A DNA stretch of 64,000 bases from positions 62,001 to 126,000 of the forward strand of contig NZ_JAQQTD010000004.1 in the NCBI RefSeq assembly GCF_028561755.1, given 5' to 3'. A program made the translations under genes and the position numbers. The DNA is from Altibacter sp. HG106 (lineage in GTDB: Bacteria; Bacteroidota; Bacteroidia; Flavobacteriales; Flavobacteriaceae). The notes beneath the pieces were generated by a model. The model was not told the DNA's origin. It ran no database searches and saw only the letters and a list, made by a program, of their open reading frames with translations. Positions 44,745 to 54,044 of this stretch are shown here, in pieces. Each line of letters starts with the position of its first letter. Within the stretch, counting starts at the first letter, position 1.

Positions 44745-46052
44745 ATGAAAATTACAATTGTTGGAACGGGATACGTAGGCCTGGTCACCGGAACGTGTTT
44801 GGCGGAAACAGGGAATGACGTGATTTGTGTCGATATTGATGCCGATAAAGTGGCGCGTATGCGTCAAGGAGAGGTACCTATTTACGAACCGCACTTAGAC
44901 ATACTGTTCGATCGAAATATCAAGGCCGGTCGCTTGACGTTTACTACTTCCCTGGAAGAAGGCGTAGCGCATGGAGACATTATTTTTCTAGCCCTGCCTA
45001 CACCCGAAGATGAAGATGGTTCTGCCGACCTTTCCTATGTGTTGAATGTTTCCAAGGAGATAGGAAAACTCTTGACAGACTACCGGATTATCGTAGACAA
45101 AAGTACCGTGCCCGTGGGTACCGCAGAACGCGTTCATAAAACGATTGCTGCCGAAACGGAGGTAGCGTTCGATGTAGTTTCTAACCCTGAATTTTTACGC
45201 GAAGGCTTTGCGGTAGATGACTTCATGAAGCCAGAACGCATTATCGTGGGAAGTAGCAGCGATCGCGCTACCGAGCAAATGAAGCGACTGTACGCGCCTT
45301 TTGTACGTTCGGGCAACCCCATTATCATCATGGACGAGAAATCGGCGGAACTTACCAAATACGCGGCGAATTCGTTTTTAGCGACCAAGATCACTTTCAT
45401 GAACGAGATCGCGAACTACTGCGAAAAGGTGGGTGCCGATGTAGATAAGGTTCGTGTAGGCGTAGGAACCGATACCCGTATCGGGAAGCGGTTCTTGTTT
45501 CCGGGAATTGGCTACGGAGGCTCTTGTTTTCCGAAGGACGTAAAAGCCTTGCACAAAGCCGGAAAAGATCAGGATTATGACTTTAAATTACTAGCCTCCG
45601 TTATAGCAGTGAACAAACGCCAAAAGACGGTGTTGGTTCCAAAGATCACCAAACATTTTGGAGATGATTTGAGCGGAAAAACACTTGCCATTTGGGGATT
45701 GGCCTTCAAACCAGAAACCGATGATATTAGGGAAGCTCCCTCCATGGACATTATGGACGCCCTCCTAGAACGCGGCGCAACCCTTCAGGTGTTCGATCCG
45801 GAAGCGATGGAAAACATTAAAAAGAAATACGGCGACAAACTTCAGTATGCAGATAGCATGTACGATGCGCTGGAAAGTGCTGATGCACTGGTGATCTGTA
45901 CCGAATGGAGCATCTTTAGAACCCCAAATTATCAAAAATTAAAGCAACGATTGCGCACACCTGTCATCTTCGATGGTAGGAACTTATACCATGTAGAAGA
46001 TATGGAGGCCGAAGGGTTTACCTATGTCTCTATCGGTAGAAGAGAAGCGTAG
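44745..46052 (+). CDS. ugd: UDP-glucose 6-dehydrogenase
   Basis: Oxidises UDP-glucose to UDP-glucuronate, 435 aa. NAD loop GTGYVGLVTG at the N-terminus, VDKSTVPVGT, the central helix region EKSAELTKYAANSFLATKI (key part: AELTKYAANSFL), catalytic Cys261 in GYGGSCFPKD and the C-terminal WGLAFKPETDDIREAPS. It supplies the substrate for the decarboxylase 3 nt downstream. It could act on UDP-N-acetylsugars, but its pairing with uxs supports UDP-glucose. Confidence 0.96.
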   Translation: MKITIVGTGYVGLVTGTCLAETGNDVICVDIDADKVARMRQGEVPIYEPHLDILFDRNIKAGRLTFTTSLEEGVAHGDIIFLALPTPEDEDGSADLSYVLNVSKEIGKLLTDYRIIVDKSTVPVGTAERVHKTIAAETEVAFDVVSNPEFLREGFAVDDFMKPERIIVGSSSDRATEQMKRLYAPFVRSGNPIIIMDEKSAELTKYAANSFLATKITFMNEIANYCEKVGADVDKVRVGVGTDTRIGKRFLFPGIGYGGSCFPKDVKALHKAGKDQDYDFKLLASVIAVNKRQKTVLVPKITKHFGDDLSGKTLAIWGLAFKPETDDIREAPSMDIMDALLERGATLQVFDPEAMENIKKKYGDKLQYADSMYDALESADALVICTEWSIFRTPNYQKLKQRLRTPVIFDGRNLYHVEDMEAEGFTYVSIGRREA

Positions 46053-46055
46053 GCT

Positions 46056-47045
46056 ATGAAAAAGCGTGTACTTATTACCGGGGCAGCGGGATTTTTAGGA
46101 TCTCATTTGTGTGATAAATTCATTCAAGAGGGGTATGATGTGATCGGCATGGATAATCTCATCACGGGAGACCTAAAGAACATCAGCCACCTCTTCGAGA
46201 ATGAAGCCTTCAAGTTCTATCATCACGATGTCACTACCTTTGTGCACGTTCCGGGTACTATCGATTACATTCTTCATTTCGCCTCACCCGCGAGTCCGAT
46301 AGACTATTTGAAAATTCCGATTCAAACCCTGAAGGTAGGCTCTTTGGGAACACACAATCTCTTAGGATTGGCCAAAGAAAAGAAGGCGCGTATTTTGATC
46401 GCTTCTACTTCGGAAGTGTATGGCGACCCACTTGTACACCCCCAAAATGAATCGTATTACGGAAACGTCAATACCATTGGGCCGCGAGGCGTCTATGATG
46501 AGGCCAAACGGTTTCAGGAGTCGATGACCATGGCCTATCATCGTTTTCACGGACTAGAAACGCGGATCGCTAGAATTTTCAACACCTATGGGCCCCGCAT
46601 GCGACTGAATGACGGGCGGGTGATACCGGCCTTTATCGGGCAGGCACTCCGAGGCGAAGACCTCACCGTTTTTGGAGATGGATTGCAAACCCGATCCTTC
46701 TGCTATATTGACGATCAGATTGAGGGCTTGTATAAATTATTGTTGAGCGATTATTCGTTGCCGGTAAACATTGGGAACCCTGAAGAAATTACGATTTTGG
46801 ATTTTGCCAAGGAAGTGTTGAAACTAACCGATAGTGATCAAAAAATTGTTCATAAAGAGCTGCCAAAGGATGATCCGGCACAACGGCAGCCCGATATTAC
46901 GCTTGCGAAAGAACTCTTGGGTTGGGAGCCCAAGGTGTCGCGTGAGGTGGGAATGGAAAAAACCTATGCCTATTTTAGAGGGCTTACCAAAGAAGAGCTT
47001 TTTAAAAGCGAGCATAAGGATTTTTCAAAGCACATAAGAAGTTAA
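46056..47045 (+). CDS. uxs: UDP-glucuronate decarboxylase (UDP-xylose synthase)
   Basis: Extended SDR of 329 aa that makes UDP-xylose from UDP-glucuronate. NAD loop [34 protein letters not shown] (key part: ASPASP.DY), [13 protein letters not shown], the active-site VYDEAKR (YxxxK), and [22 protein letters not shown]-type signature (short part: NTYGPRM). These distinguish Uxs from GalE and RfbB. It follows ugd by 3 nt. Confidence 0.95.
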   Translation: MKKRVLITGAAGFLGSHLCDKFIQEGYDVIGMDNLITGDLKNISHLFENEAFKFYHHDVTTFVHVPGTIDYILHFASPASPIDYLKIPIQTLKVGSLGTHNLLGLAKEKKARILIASTSEVYGDPLVHPQNESYYGNVNTIGPRGVYDEAKRFQESMTMAYHRFHGLETRIARIFNTYGPRMRLNDGRVIPAFIGQALRGEDLTVFGDGLQTRSFCYIDDQIEGLYKLLLSDYSLPVNIGNPEEITILDFAKEVLKLTDSDQKIVHKELPKDDPAQRQPDITLAKELLGWEPKVSREVGMEKTYAYFRGLTKEELFKSEHKDFSKHIRS

Positions 47046-47047
47046 CA

Positions 47048-48403
47048 ATGCTCTTTAAGCGAGGACGATACTCAGGATTTATAAGGCCTATTTCTTACGG
47101 AATAGACCTACTGATTATTTATGCCTTTGCCTTTCCCTTCTTCAATTTTAGCAACACCTATCTATATTTTATAATCTACGTGACGGCGGGCTGGATTGTG
47201 CTTTCGCTCAAATCCAATTTTTACGAGATCTATCGCTTTACCCACGTCACTAAAATCATGTCCTTGATTGGAAAGCAAGGCGTGGTGTTTTTTCTGATCG
47301 TTTTTTCGTTTTTCGGCTTCTTTAATACGATCGAGAAAGATCCCTGGTCTATTTTCTGGTACAATATGTACGTGATGCTGGCCATTACGGTGGTGAAGTT
47401 TACCATCTATTTTCTGCTGAAAAAATATCGCTCCTTACTTCGTGGAAATACCCGAACGGTGGTGATTGTAGGGCTCAATCAAAAGACCGATCAGCTGCGG
47501 AAGTTTTTTACCGACAATCCGGAATATGGATACCGACTGCAAAGTATCTTCAACTTAAGAGGCCCTGATAAGAGTACCATCGAGGACGCGATTGACTACC
47601 TACTGGAGAATCCGGTAGATGAAATCTACGCGTCTGTTTCGGCCCTTACCAACGCGCAAATGATTCAGTTAATCGACTATGCCGATAACAATCTTAAGAT
47701 CCTCAAATTCTTGCCAGACAATAAGGAAATTTACTCCAAGCGACTTGATTTCGAATACTACGGCGTGTTGCCCATAGTGTCGCTTCGGAAAATTCCGATT
47801 GATGAACCGTTCAATCAATTTATCAAACGCACTTTCGACATTGTACTTTCTACATTTATCATTGTCGGCTTGCTCTCGTGGTTAACGCCTGTTTTAGCCA
47901 TTATTATCAAACTGGAATCCAGAGGACCGGTGTTTTTTAAGCAAAAGCGAAATGGTTTAGACTACCAGGAGTTCTATTGCTATAAGTTTCGGTCCATGCG
48001 ACCCAATCCGGAAGCAAACTTATATCAAGCTACCAAGGGAGACACCCGTGTAACCCGCGTGGGGCGAATTATTCGTAAAACGAGCGTCGATGAACTCCCG
48101 CAGTTTATCAATGTGCTCAAAGGTGACATGTCGGTGGTGGGACCACGCCCCCACATGGTTAGTCATACGCATATGTACGCAGAACGCATCGATAAATTTA
48201 TGGTGCGCCACTTCGTGAAACCAGGTATTACCGGCTTGGCACAGGTAAGTGGATATCGCGGAGAAGTAGAAACCGACAACGATATCATCAATCGGGTGAA
48301 GTACGATATTTTTTATCTTGAAAACTGGAGCTTACTACTGGATATCAAAATTGTTTTTCAGACGGTTTATAATGCGTTGAAAGGAGAAGAAAAAGCCTAT
48401 TGA
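47048..48403 (+). CDS. Undecaprenyl-phosphate sugar phosphotransferase (WcaJ-like)
   Basis: Membrane enzyme that starts repeat-unit synthesis by moving a sugar-1-phosphate (usually glucose) to undecaprenyl phosphate, 451 aa. Four to five N-terminal TM helices (about 10-130), a CoA-binding-like central domain (about 135-245), a re-entrant helix near 265-290, and the sugar-transferase domain with FKQKRNGLDYQEFYCYKFRSM, RKTSVDELPQFINVLKGDMSVVGPRP (key part: DELPQ and VGPRP). It has the PglC-like polyprenol phosphotransferase core. Sugar identity is inferred. Confidence 0.93.
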   Translation: MLFKRGRYSGFIRPISYGIDLLIIYAFAFPFFNFSNTYLYFIIYVTAGWIVLSLKSNFYEIYRFTHVTKIMSLIGKQGVVFFLIVFSFFGFFNTIEKDPWSIFWYNMYVMLAITVVKFTIYFLLKKYRSLLRGNTRTVVIVGLNQKTDQLRKFFTDNPEYGYRLQSIFNLRGPDKSTIEDAIDYLLENPVDEIYASVSALTNAQMIQLIDYADNNLKILKFLPDNKEIYSKRLDFEYYGVLPIVSLRKIPIDEPFNQFIKRTFDIVLSTFIIVGLLSWLTPVLAIIIKLESRGPVFFKQKRNGLDYQEFYCYKFRSMRPNPEANLYQATKGDTRVTRVGRIIRKTSVDELPQFINVLKGDMSVVGPRPHMVSHTHMYAERIDKFMVRHFVKPGITGLAQVSGYRGEVETDNDIINRVKYDIFYLENWSLLLDIKIVFQTVYNALKGEEKAY

Positions 48404-48404
48404 T

Positions 48405-49181
48405 ATGGCCTCAAAACCACTCATATCTGTTATTACTCCTTTATACAACTCAGCCCATACGATAGCTGAAACCCTTCAAAGTGTACAAGCGCAAACATAC
48501 GCTCACTGGGAGCATATTATCGTAGATGATGCTTCCACAGACGGTTCCGAAGCAATAGTACAAACCTTTACCGCGAATGATGAACGCGTTACCTTGATCT
48601 CACTCAATACCAACAGCGGCTCTGGATACTGTCGAAACCGGGGCACAGAAACCGCCAAGGGTGACTACATTGCCTTTCTGGATGCCGATGACCTTTGGCA
48701 CCCCGAGAAACTAGAACGACAGCTACACTTCATGAAAGATCATTCCTGCGCGGTGAGCTATACGAGCTATCTGCACATTGATCCTGCTGGACATCCCACG
48801 GGAACGAGGATAGTGGCGCGACCTACTCTGAGCTATTGTGAGCAACACAGCAACAATTATATTGGAAATCTTACAGGCATGTACGAGGTAGCGGCCTTAG
48901 GTAAGATTGAAGCACCCTTGCTTCGGAAACGCCAAGATTGGGCGTTGTGGCTGGAAGCCATACAGCGTAGCGGTGGTCCTGCGTTAGGACTACAGGAGGA
49001 TCTGGCGTATTACCGAACGGGCTCCAAATCGTTAAGCGCCAATAAATGGAAGCTGATCAAGTATAATTATTTGTTCTACAAGCAACATTTGGGGTATGGA
49101 ACGTTGAAGTCGGTGTACTACTTACTACGCTTTTTCTGGGAATACTTTCTGGTGCGTCCTCGTTACATTCAGAAGCTATAA
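48405..49181 (+). CDS. Glycosyltransferase family 2
   Basis: A 258-aa GT-A enzyme. ISVITPLYNSAHTIAETLQSVQAQ at the N-terminus, the acidic IIVDDASTDGS, GSGYCRNRGTETAKGDYIAFLDADDLW with the DxD metal site, and a WALWLEAIQR segment typical of rhamnosyl/galactosyl-type transferases of the WcaA/SpsA group. The donor is not determinable. It starts 1 nt after WcaJ-like and its stop overlaps the convergent CapK-like gene by 6 nt. Confidence 0.92.
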   Translation: MASKPLISVITPLYNSAHTIAETLQSVQAQTYAHWEHIIVDDASTDGSEAIVQTFTANDERVTLISLNTNSGSGYCRNRGTETAKGDYIAFLDADDLWHPEKLERQLHFMKDHSCAVSYTSYLHIDPAGHPTGTRIVARPTLSYCEQHSNNYIGNLTGMYEVAALGKIEAPLLRKRQDWALWLEAIQRSGGPALGLQEDLAYYRTGSKSLSANKWKLIKYNYLFYKQHLGYGTLKSVYYLLRFFWEYFLVRPRYIQKL

Positions 49182-50486
49182 TTCTGAAATAAACTGCTTG
49201 AGCTTCCCGCGAGCACTTCGTTCGAGTACTTCTTTGCGCTCAAAGCTGAGTTCCAAACGACTCCCAACATACCTCTCCAGAGCTTTTTGAATAGTGCTGA
49301 TTTCCTTTTTGTTGAGTGCTCGTTCCGAAACGTAGGTAATACGAAAGGCTTCAGCGCCCGTTTGTGCCACGACAAACTCGGTTACATTTCCATCGTCTTC
49401 AATAACGCTTTTGGTCACATAATAAAAGGTAAGCCCCGGAACTTGTTTTCCTCCGGGTAGCAGCGCCACATCGTTCGTTCTACCAACGAGTTTTTTTAAT
49501 ATCGGGGCTTTAGAAGTGCTGTCTTCCGAAAGGGCGCCCCAATCGCCTATGTCATATCGAATCATGGGGTGCGCCTTGTTGTACAATGATGTAATTACAA
49601 TGCGCCCGGTAGTACCGTTGGGCACAGGTATCCCTTGGGCATTGACGATTTCGACGAATAAGGTTTCGCTATTCACCACGAACCGGTCCTCGCGATTGGT
49701 AAATGCGATGAGATCCAGTTCGCTGGCGCCGTATTCATTTACCACGGGAACGTCAAAAACTGTTTCCATCAATCGTTTATCAGAATCGTACAACATTTCG
49801 CTGGTCACGACGCAATAGTTCAGACTGGGACATTCTTCCTTGAGCACCAGACCTTGCTTCTTCAAGAACTTCGCAAACAAGACAATAGCGCTGGTATACC
49901 CGTTGATGTAGGTAAATGGCTTTCTTCGGAAAACAGAGAGGAAGGCATGCATCTTTTCTTCGGAAAGATCAAAAATGGGAAACCGATAGCGCGCGCTCAA
50001 TCTATCTTTCAGTCGTTCCTTTTGATATCCCCAGCGGTCTAGGGGTATTCCGTAGAAGCGTGCCTGAAGCGAACGGTGGAAGTCGAGGTCATACCATCCA
50101 AAGCGATCCATGATTTCAGCCCAGGTAAGGGCATGACAAAATAGGTCCTTGGCAAACACAAACGGGTGCCCGCTGGAGCCACTGGTTTTATTCACGTACA
50201 CATTTTTAGGGGTGTATCCATGCGACAGTCGTTGTGCCAAGGGTTGTTGGAGATCTGCTTTTGTCATGATAGGAAGGGTCTCCCAAGAAGTAACAGGAAC
50301 TCCGGCGAGAAAATCCTGATAGAACGTATTATGCTCTTTATGATACTGAACGATAGCGTCTCGTTGTTCCTGAACGTAGTTGGGATACTTCGCTTCAGAA
50401 ATATCCTGAATCTGCTGCAAGGTCTCCTTGGCCTTCCTGATGGGAAAGCCTTTGAGTCGCAGCGTAAGTTCAAAGATATTTTGCAT
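49176..50486 (-). CDS. CapK/phenylacetate-CoA-ligase-like adenylate-forming enzyme
   Basis: A 436-aa ANL-superfamily protein of the PaaK/CapK type, which in capsule loci is thought to activate an acyl or amino acid moiety. The ATP loop is VNKTSGSSGHPFVFAKD near residues 101-117. VVNEYGASELDLIAF and the hinge/acidic YDIGDWG follow. The C-terminal domain is the usual AMP-binding_C_2-like lid. It is transcribed against the polysaccharide operon, and its start is coupled (TAATG) to the preceding methyltransferase stop. Confidence 0.85.
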   Translation of the reverse strand: MQNIFELTLRLKGFPIRKAKETLQQIQDISEAKYPNYVQEQRDAIVQYHKEHNTFYQDFLAGVPVTSWETLPIMTKADLQQPLAQRLSHGYTPKNVYVNKTSGSSGHPFVFAKDLFCHALTWAEIMDRFGWYDLDFHRSLQARFYGIPLDRWGYQKERLKDRLSARYRFPIFDLSEEKMHAFLSVFRRKPFTYINGYTSAIVLFAKFLKKQGLVLKEECPSLNYCVVTSEMLYDSDKRLMETVFDVPVVNEYGASELDLIAFTNREDRFVVNSETLFVEIVNAQGIPVPNGTTGRIVITSLYNKAHPMIRYDIGDWGALSEDSTSKAPILKKLVGRTNDVALLPGGKQVPGLTFYYVTKSVIEDDGNVTEFVVAQTGAEAFRITYVSERALNKKEISTIQKALERYVGSRLELSFERKEVLERSARGKLKQFISEL

Positions 50487-51355
50487 TAGGTTTTAAGTAA
50501 AACAACAATACTTCCGGCGGTGAGCTCTTCTTCTGTAAAATCTTTAAAGTCGTCATGAACGGTTACCGCTTTAAATTGTTGGTAGCGTTTCGACTCAGGG
50601 TCTGGGTTGTCGTGCGACACCGACAATACTTCTAGGGCACACCCCTTGAAGAGCGACAAATATTGCGGTAAGCGCAAGCGGTTGTGATAATCAAATTTCG
50701 TCTGAATTTTATTCCATTCGGCCTCACTATACTGCAAAAAATCCTGTAACGAAAGCGAGCGGTCGCTATGGGCGCGGTGGTCACTTGGCGAAATGAAATG
50801 AAGAATATGAGTTCCTGCAGGAAGCTCCTTCTTAAACTTTTGGTGCATCTCGCGAAGGTCTTCTGGCGTCACATGCTCTAATACAAACCTAGAAAACACC
50901 AAAGCGCTGTTTGGTAAGGCACTATGAATAAGGTTGGTCTTAGGGTGATAGGTCACGCCTTGTGCCAATCCATAATTGTTGGGTTGTATAGGAGGAAAGG
51001 ACTTCGGAAAACGTTCTTTAAACACCGCATTGAGTGCCGTGATTGCGTTGGTATTGTAATGTTGGTTGAAATCGTAAGTGTGTACTTCAGCTACCTTTGC
51101 TTCGGAAAGAAAAAAGTAAGGGATGCTAGGCAGCCACCCCGAACCAATCTCGATAATGGAGCTACTCTCTAGGTTGATTCCGTGTTGTTGAAGTATTGTC
51201 TGTGCGTTGCGAAAAGTGGCTTCCGCAGGCTGGATTTTTTGCGGAAGGGATTTCTTGTCCGCTAGCCGCTGTAAGGTGTGATAGAGTGCGAAACCGAAAC
51301 GCCGGGGAAGGAGGTCTAAAAAGTGGAATAGTTGGGTTTTTCTTTTGTGATTCAC
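50486..51355 (-). CDS. SAM-methyltransferase-like protein
   Basis: A 289-aa protein with a Rossmann SAM-binding pattern, IIEIGSGWLPSIPYFFL near residues 65-82, acidic end of strand 2 VHTYDFNQH, and LVFSRFVLEHVTPEDLREMHQ, typical for class I methyltransferases. The stop codon shares one base with the CapK-like start, so they form a two-gene unit. The target is unknown. A -7 box lies 13 nt upstream. Confidence 0.78.
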   Translation of the reverse strand: MNHKRKTQLFHFLDLLPRRFGFALYHTLQRLADKKSLPQKIQPAEATFRNAQTILQQHGINLESSSIIEIGSGWLPSIPYFFLSEAKVAEVHTYDFNQHYNTNAITALNAVFKERFPKSFPPIQPNNYGLAQGVTYHPKTNLIHSALPNSALVFSRFVLEHVTPEDLREMHQKFKKELPAGTHILHFISPSDHRAHSDRSLSLQDFLQYSEAEWNKIQTKFDYHNRLRLPQYLSLFKGCALEVLSVSHDNPDPESKRYQQFKAVTVHDDFKDFTEEELTAGSIVVLLKT

Positions 51356-51368
51356 GGCGTGATTTTTT

Positions 51369-51376
51369 CAAAAATA
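51369..51376 (-). promoter_or_regulatory. -7 box for the methyltransferase/CapK-like pair
   Basis: Minus-strand TATTTTTG, 13 nt before the methyltransferase ATG. A TTG on the same strand sits 22 nt upstream (51399-51401), which fits the -33 position. Confidence 0.6.
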
Positions 51377-51415
51377 AGAAATCCCCTTTGCTCCGAAACA
51401 ATTGGTGCCCAATTA

Positions 51416-51447
51416 TTGCTATTTGGGGGGAAAAGACTGTATTTTTG
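51416..51447 (+). promoter_or_regulatory. Promoter for purD
   Basis: TTG, a 21-nt spacer, then TATTTTTG, 19 nt before the purD ATG. It is divergent from the promoter of the methyltransferase pair. Confidence 0.6.
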
Positions 51448-51466
51448 AAGTAGAAAACAGGTCAGA

Positions 51467-52738
51467 ATGAATATCTTAATTTTAGGGTCAGGCGGAAGAG
51501 AACACGCTTTTGCCCACGCCATTTCAAAAAGTGAGCACTGTCAAGAACTATTCGTGGCTCCAGGCAATGCCGGAACTGCTACCATCGCGACGAATATCGA
51601 CGTGTCGGTAACCGACTTCGAAGCTGTGAAAAGTAGGGTGCTGAAACATCAGATAACCATGGTTGTGGTAGGTCCGGAAGATCCCCTGGTACAAGGAATT
51701 AGCGACTTTTTTAGAGACGATGAGACGCTCCAACACGTAATGCTCATTGGGCCCTCGAAGCGAGGCGCCCTTTTGGAAGGAAGTAAAGAGCGGGCAAAAG
51801 AATTTATGGCCCAACATAACATTCCGACGGCATCCTATGCCAGTTTTACGAAAGACTCGTTGGCGGCCGGAAAAACATTTTTGGAGACACTGGAGGCGCC
51901 TTACGTATTGAAGGCAGACGGACTTGCAGCCGGGAAGGGAGTGTTAATCCTCGATGACCTTGCAACCGCCAAGCAGGAACTGGAGAACATGTTATCGCAC
52001 AGCAAATTTGGTGCGGCCAGCGAGAAAGTGGTGATCGAAGAATTTTTGGAGGGTATTGAGTTGAGTGTTTTTGTGTTGACCGATGGAAAAAGCTATAAGA
52101 TCCTGCCAACCGCCAAAGACTACAAACGGATTGGAGAAGGCGATCAGGGGCTCAATACAGGAGGCATGGGTGCCGTGAGTCCGGTGCCTTTTGCAGATCA
52201 AGAATTTCTGAAGAAAATAGAAGAACGCATTGTAAAACCAACGGTACACGGACTTCAAGAAGAGGAGATCGATTATCGTGGATTTGTGTTCATCGGACTC
52301 ATCAAGGTGAATAACGATCCTTATGTGATCGAATACAATGTTCGTATGGGTGACCCGGAAACCGAAGTGGTATTACCTCGCATCCAAACCGATCTGGTGC
52401 GTTTGTTAGAAGCGACGTACCAGCAACGACTTTCAGAAATCGATCTGCAAATCGATGCGCAAGCGGCTACCACGGTGATGTTGGTTTCGGGAGGCTATCC
52501 GGAAGCCTATGAAAAAGGGAAGGAAATTTCGGGACTCGCAGAGGTAAAGAACAGTCTTGTTTTTCACGCGGGGACACGTCTGGAAGGAGCAAAGGCTGTG
52601 ACCAACGGCGGACGTGTGTTGGCCGTTACTTCCTTGGATTCAGATTTCAGAAAGGCACTAAAAAAATCCTATCAGAATATAGAATCACTACATTTTGACA
52701 GGATGTACTATCGAACCGATATCGGGTTTGACCTTTAA
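51467..52738 (+). CDS. purD: Phosphoribosylamine--glycine ligase
   Basis: Second step of purine synthesis, making GAR from PRA, glycine and ATP, 423 aa, normal length. N-terminal LILGSGGREHAFA, ATP-grasp with YVLKADGLAAGKGVLIL near residues 146-162, and the conserved GDPETEVVLPR segment (YNVRMGDPETEVVLPR). It has its own promoter. Confidence 0.97.
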   Translation: MNILILGSGGREHAFAHAISKSEHCQELFVAPGNAGTATIATNIDVSVTDFEAVKSRVLKHQITMVVVGPEDPLVQGISDFFRDDETLQHVMLIGPSKRGALLEGSKERAKEFMAQHNIPTASYASFTKDSLAAGKTFLETLEAPYVLKADGLAAGKGVLILDDLATAKQELENMLSHSKFGAASEKVVIEEFLEGIELSVFVLTDGKSYKILPTAKDYKRIGEGDQGLNTGGMGAVSPVPFADQEFLKKIEERIVKPTVHGLQEEEIDYRGFVFIGLIKVNNDPYVIEYNVRMGDPETEVVLPRIQTDLVRLLEATYQQRLSEIDLQIDAQAATTVMLVSGGYPEAYEKGKEISGLAEVKNSLVFHAGTRLEGAKAVTNGGRVLAVTSLDSDFRKALKKSYQNIESLHFDRMYYRTDIGFDL

Positions 52739-52746
52739 GGGAAGGT

Positions 52747-52983
52747 TTACCCCAAAAACGAATGCGACGTTTGAGAACGGTCTTCCTCGTTATTATCGTT
52801 GAAGGTTTTTAATTCTTTCATCCAATATAGGAACGCGACAAACCCAATGGCCATAAAAAGCCAAGACATAATGTTCGCTGCCCACCAGCTATCAAGCTCT
52901 AATGAACGAAGCGCATCGTAAGGCACAAACAGTACGTTAACGAACAGGTCTTCGATTGCGTAAAAAACATCTTTCCATTCCAT
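52747..52983 (-). CDS. DUF6341-like small membrane protein
   Basis: A 78-aa protein with one clear TM helix (about residues 38-55, ANIMSWLFMAIGFVAFLYW) and an N-terminal amphipathic segment (MEWKDVFYAIEDLFVNVLFVPYDALRSLEL). I chose this ATG because the longer in-frame reading frame would run backwards into the divergent DUF6427-like gene. The match to DUF6341 rests on memory of the purD-neighbour pattern in flavobacteria. The role is unknown. Confidence 0.65.
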   Translation of the reverse strand: MEWKDVFYAIEDLFVNVLFVPYDALRSLELDSWWAANIMSWLFMAIGFVAFLYWMKELKTFNDNNEEDRSQTSHSFLG

Positions 52984-53022
52984 ATCAGTATATTTAGACA
53001 GCAAAAATAGAAATAAACCCCA

Positions 53023-53946
53023 ATGCTTACAAGCTTTTTTGGAAATTCTAGACCCATCAATTACGTCGTGCTCACCGTAGTGCTCGTCGGCGTCTTGGGG
53101 GTATATCAATGGATGGTTATACCTCCTGAAATGACTCCCTCTCAACTTGCGGTCATGCTGCTGCAATGGTTGGTATTGGCGTTTACAGTCTTTTTGTTCG
53201 ATTTCTTACTTCGGAAAAATACGCTCACGAAGAGCAATACCTTCGCGGGACTCATCTTAGTTTCATTTTATATTTCGTTTCCAAACCTCATACGAGACAC
53301 CTCTATTCTCTGGGCTCAACTCTTCGTACTGCTGGCGATGCGACGCATTTTCAGCTTACAGTCTCCGCACCGAACCCGAAAAAAGATCGTAGACGCGGCG
53401 ATCTGGATCACCTTGGCGTCGCTCTTTTATTTTTGGGCCATACTCTTCTTGTTGGTGTTATACGTTGCCCTGGTGAAACGCGCCAATGTTCATTACAAAA
53501 TGCTTTTGATGCCTCCGGTAGGTGTCGCGGCAGTGTTGGTGATCACGACAGCGATACAGTATCTGGTTTACGATGTGCTGCCGTGGTTTATTGGGTGGAA
53601 TCCTGCAGTGGATAGTTCCTTGGCCGCTTACAACAACATCACCTGGGTGTTGCCGGCGGGAGTCTTGCTGGTCTTACTGATCTGGGCCCTCGGGTATCGA
53701 AGTATTCGCATGTCTAAAGTGTCTAAAAAGGAGCTTTCCAACTATCAATTGGTCCATCATTGGATGATCGTGGCCCTGGGAACCGTTATTCTCGCCGGAG
53801 CGCGTACCGGTACCGAAATGCTCTTGCTGGTTCCGCCAGTAGCCATCGGAATAACAACCTATATTGAACGAATTGATGAACGCTGGTTCCGGGAACTGTT
53901 GTTGGGGTTATTAGTGCTCCTTCCAATAGCACGCTATTTCTTCTAA
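53023..53946 (+). CDS. DUF6427-like polytopic membrane protein
   Basis: A 307-aa inner-membrane protein with about nine hydrophobic helices (for example ISFPNLIRDTSILWAQLFVLLAM and FYFWAILFLLVLYVAL). The N-terminus begins FGNSRPINYVVLTVVLVGVLGVYQW. It resembles DUF6427, known in flavobacteria beside the small DUF6341 protein. It is divergent from that gene with a 39-nt gap. The role is unknown. Confidence 0.65.
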   Translation: MLTSFFGNSRPINYVVLTVVLVGVLGVYQWMVIPPEMTPSQLAVMLLQWLVLAFTVFLFDFLLRKNTLTKSNTFAGLILVSFYISFPNLIRDTSILWAQLFVLLAMRRIFSLQSPHRTRKKIVDAAIWITLASLFYFWAILFLLVLYVALVKRANVHYKMLLMPPVGVAAVLVITTAIQYLVYDVLPWFIGWNPAVDSSLAAYNNITWVLPAGVLLVLLIWALGYRSIRMSKVSKKELSNYQLVHHWMIVALGTVILAGARTGTEMLLLVPPVAIGITTYIERIDERWFRELLLGLLVLLPIARYFF

Positions 53947-53992
53947 AGAGCTTCTTTCGAAACGAAGAAAGTGGTTACTCGGTAATTTATAA

Positions 53993-54000
53993 TACCTTTG
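53993..54000 (+). promoter_or_regulatory. -7 box for the DUF4254 gene
   Basis: TACCTTTG, 44 nt before the ATG of the DUF4254 gene. -33 is not clear. Confidence 0.55.
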
Positions 54001-54044
54001 TAGCACAATAATTCCTGTCTTTTATACAGCCAAAAGAGAACCCT

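Noticed and set aside
53164-53166. Upstream Met extending the DUF6341-like gene
   Set aside because: The extension would run antisense through the start of the divergent DUF6427-like gene and lacks family-like sequence.
53166-53615. 149-codon frame inside the DUF6427-like gene
   Set aside because: It is a +1 frame shadow of a long membrane protein with clear hydrophobic periodicity in the other frame.
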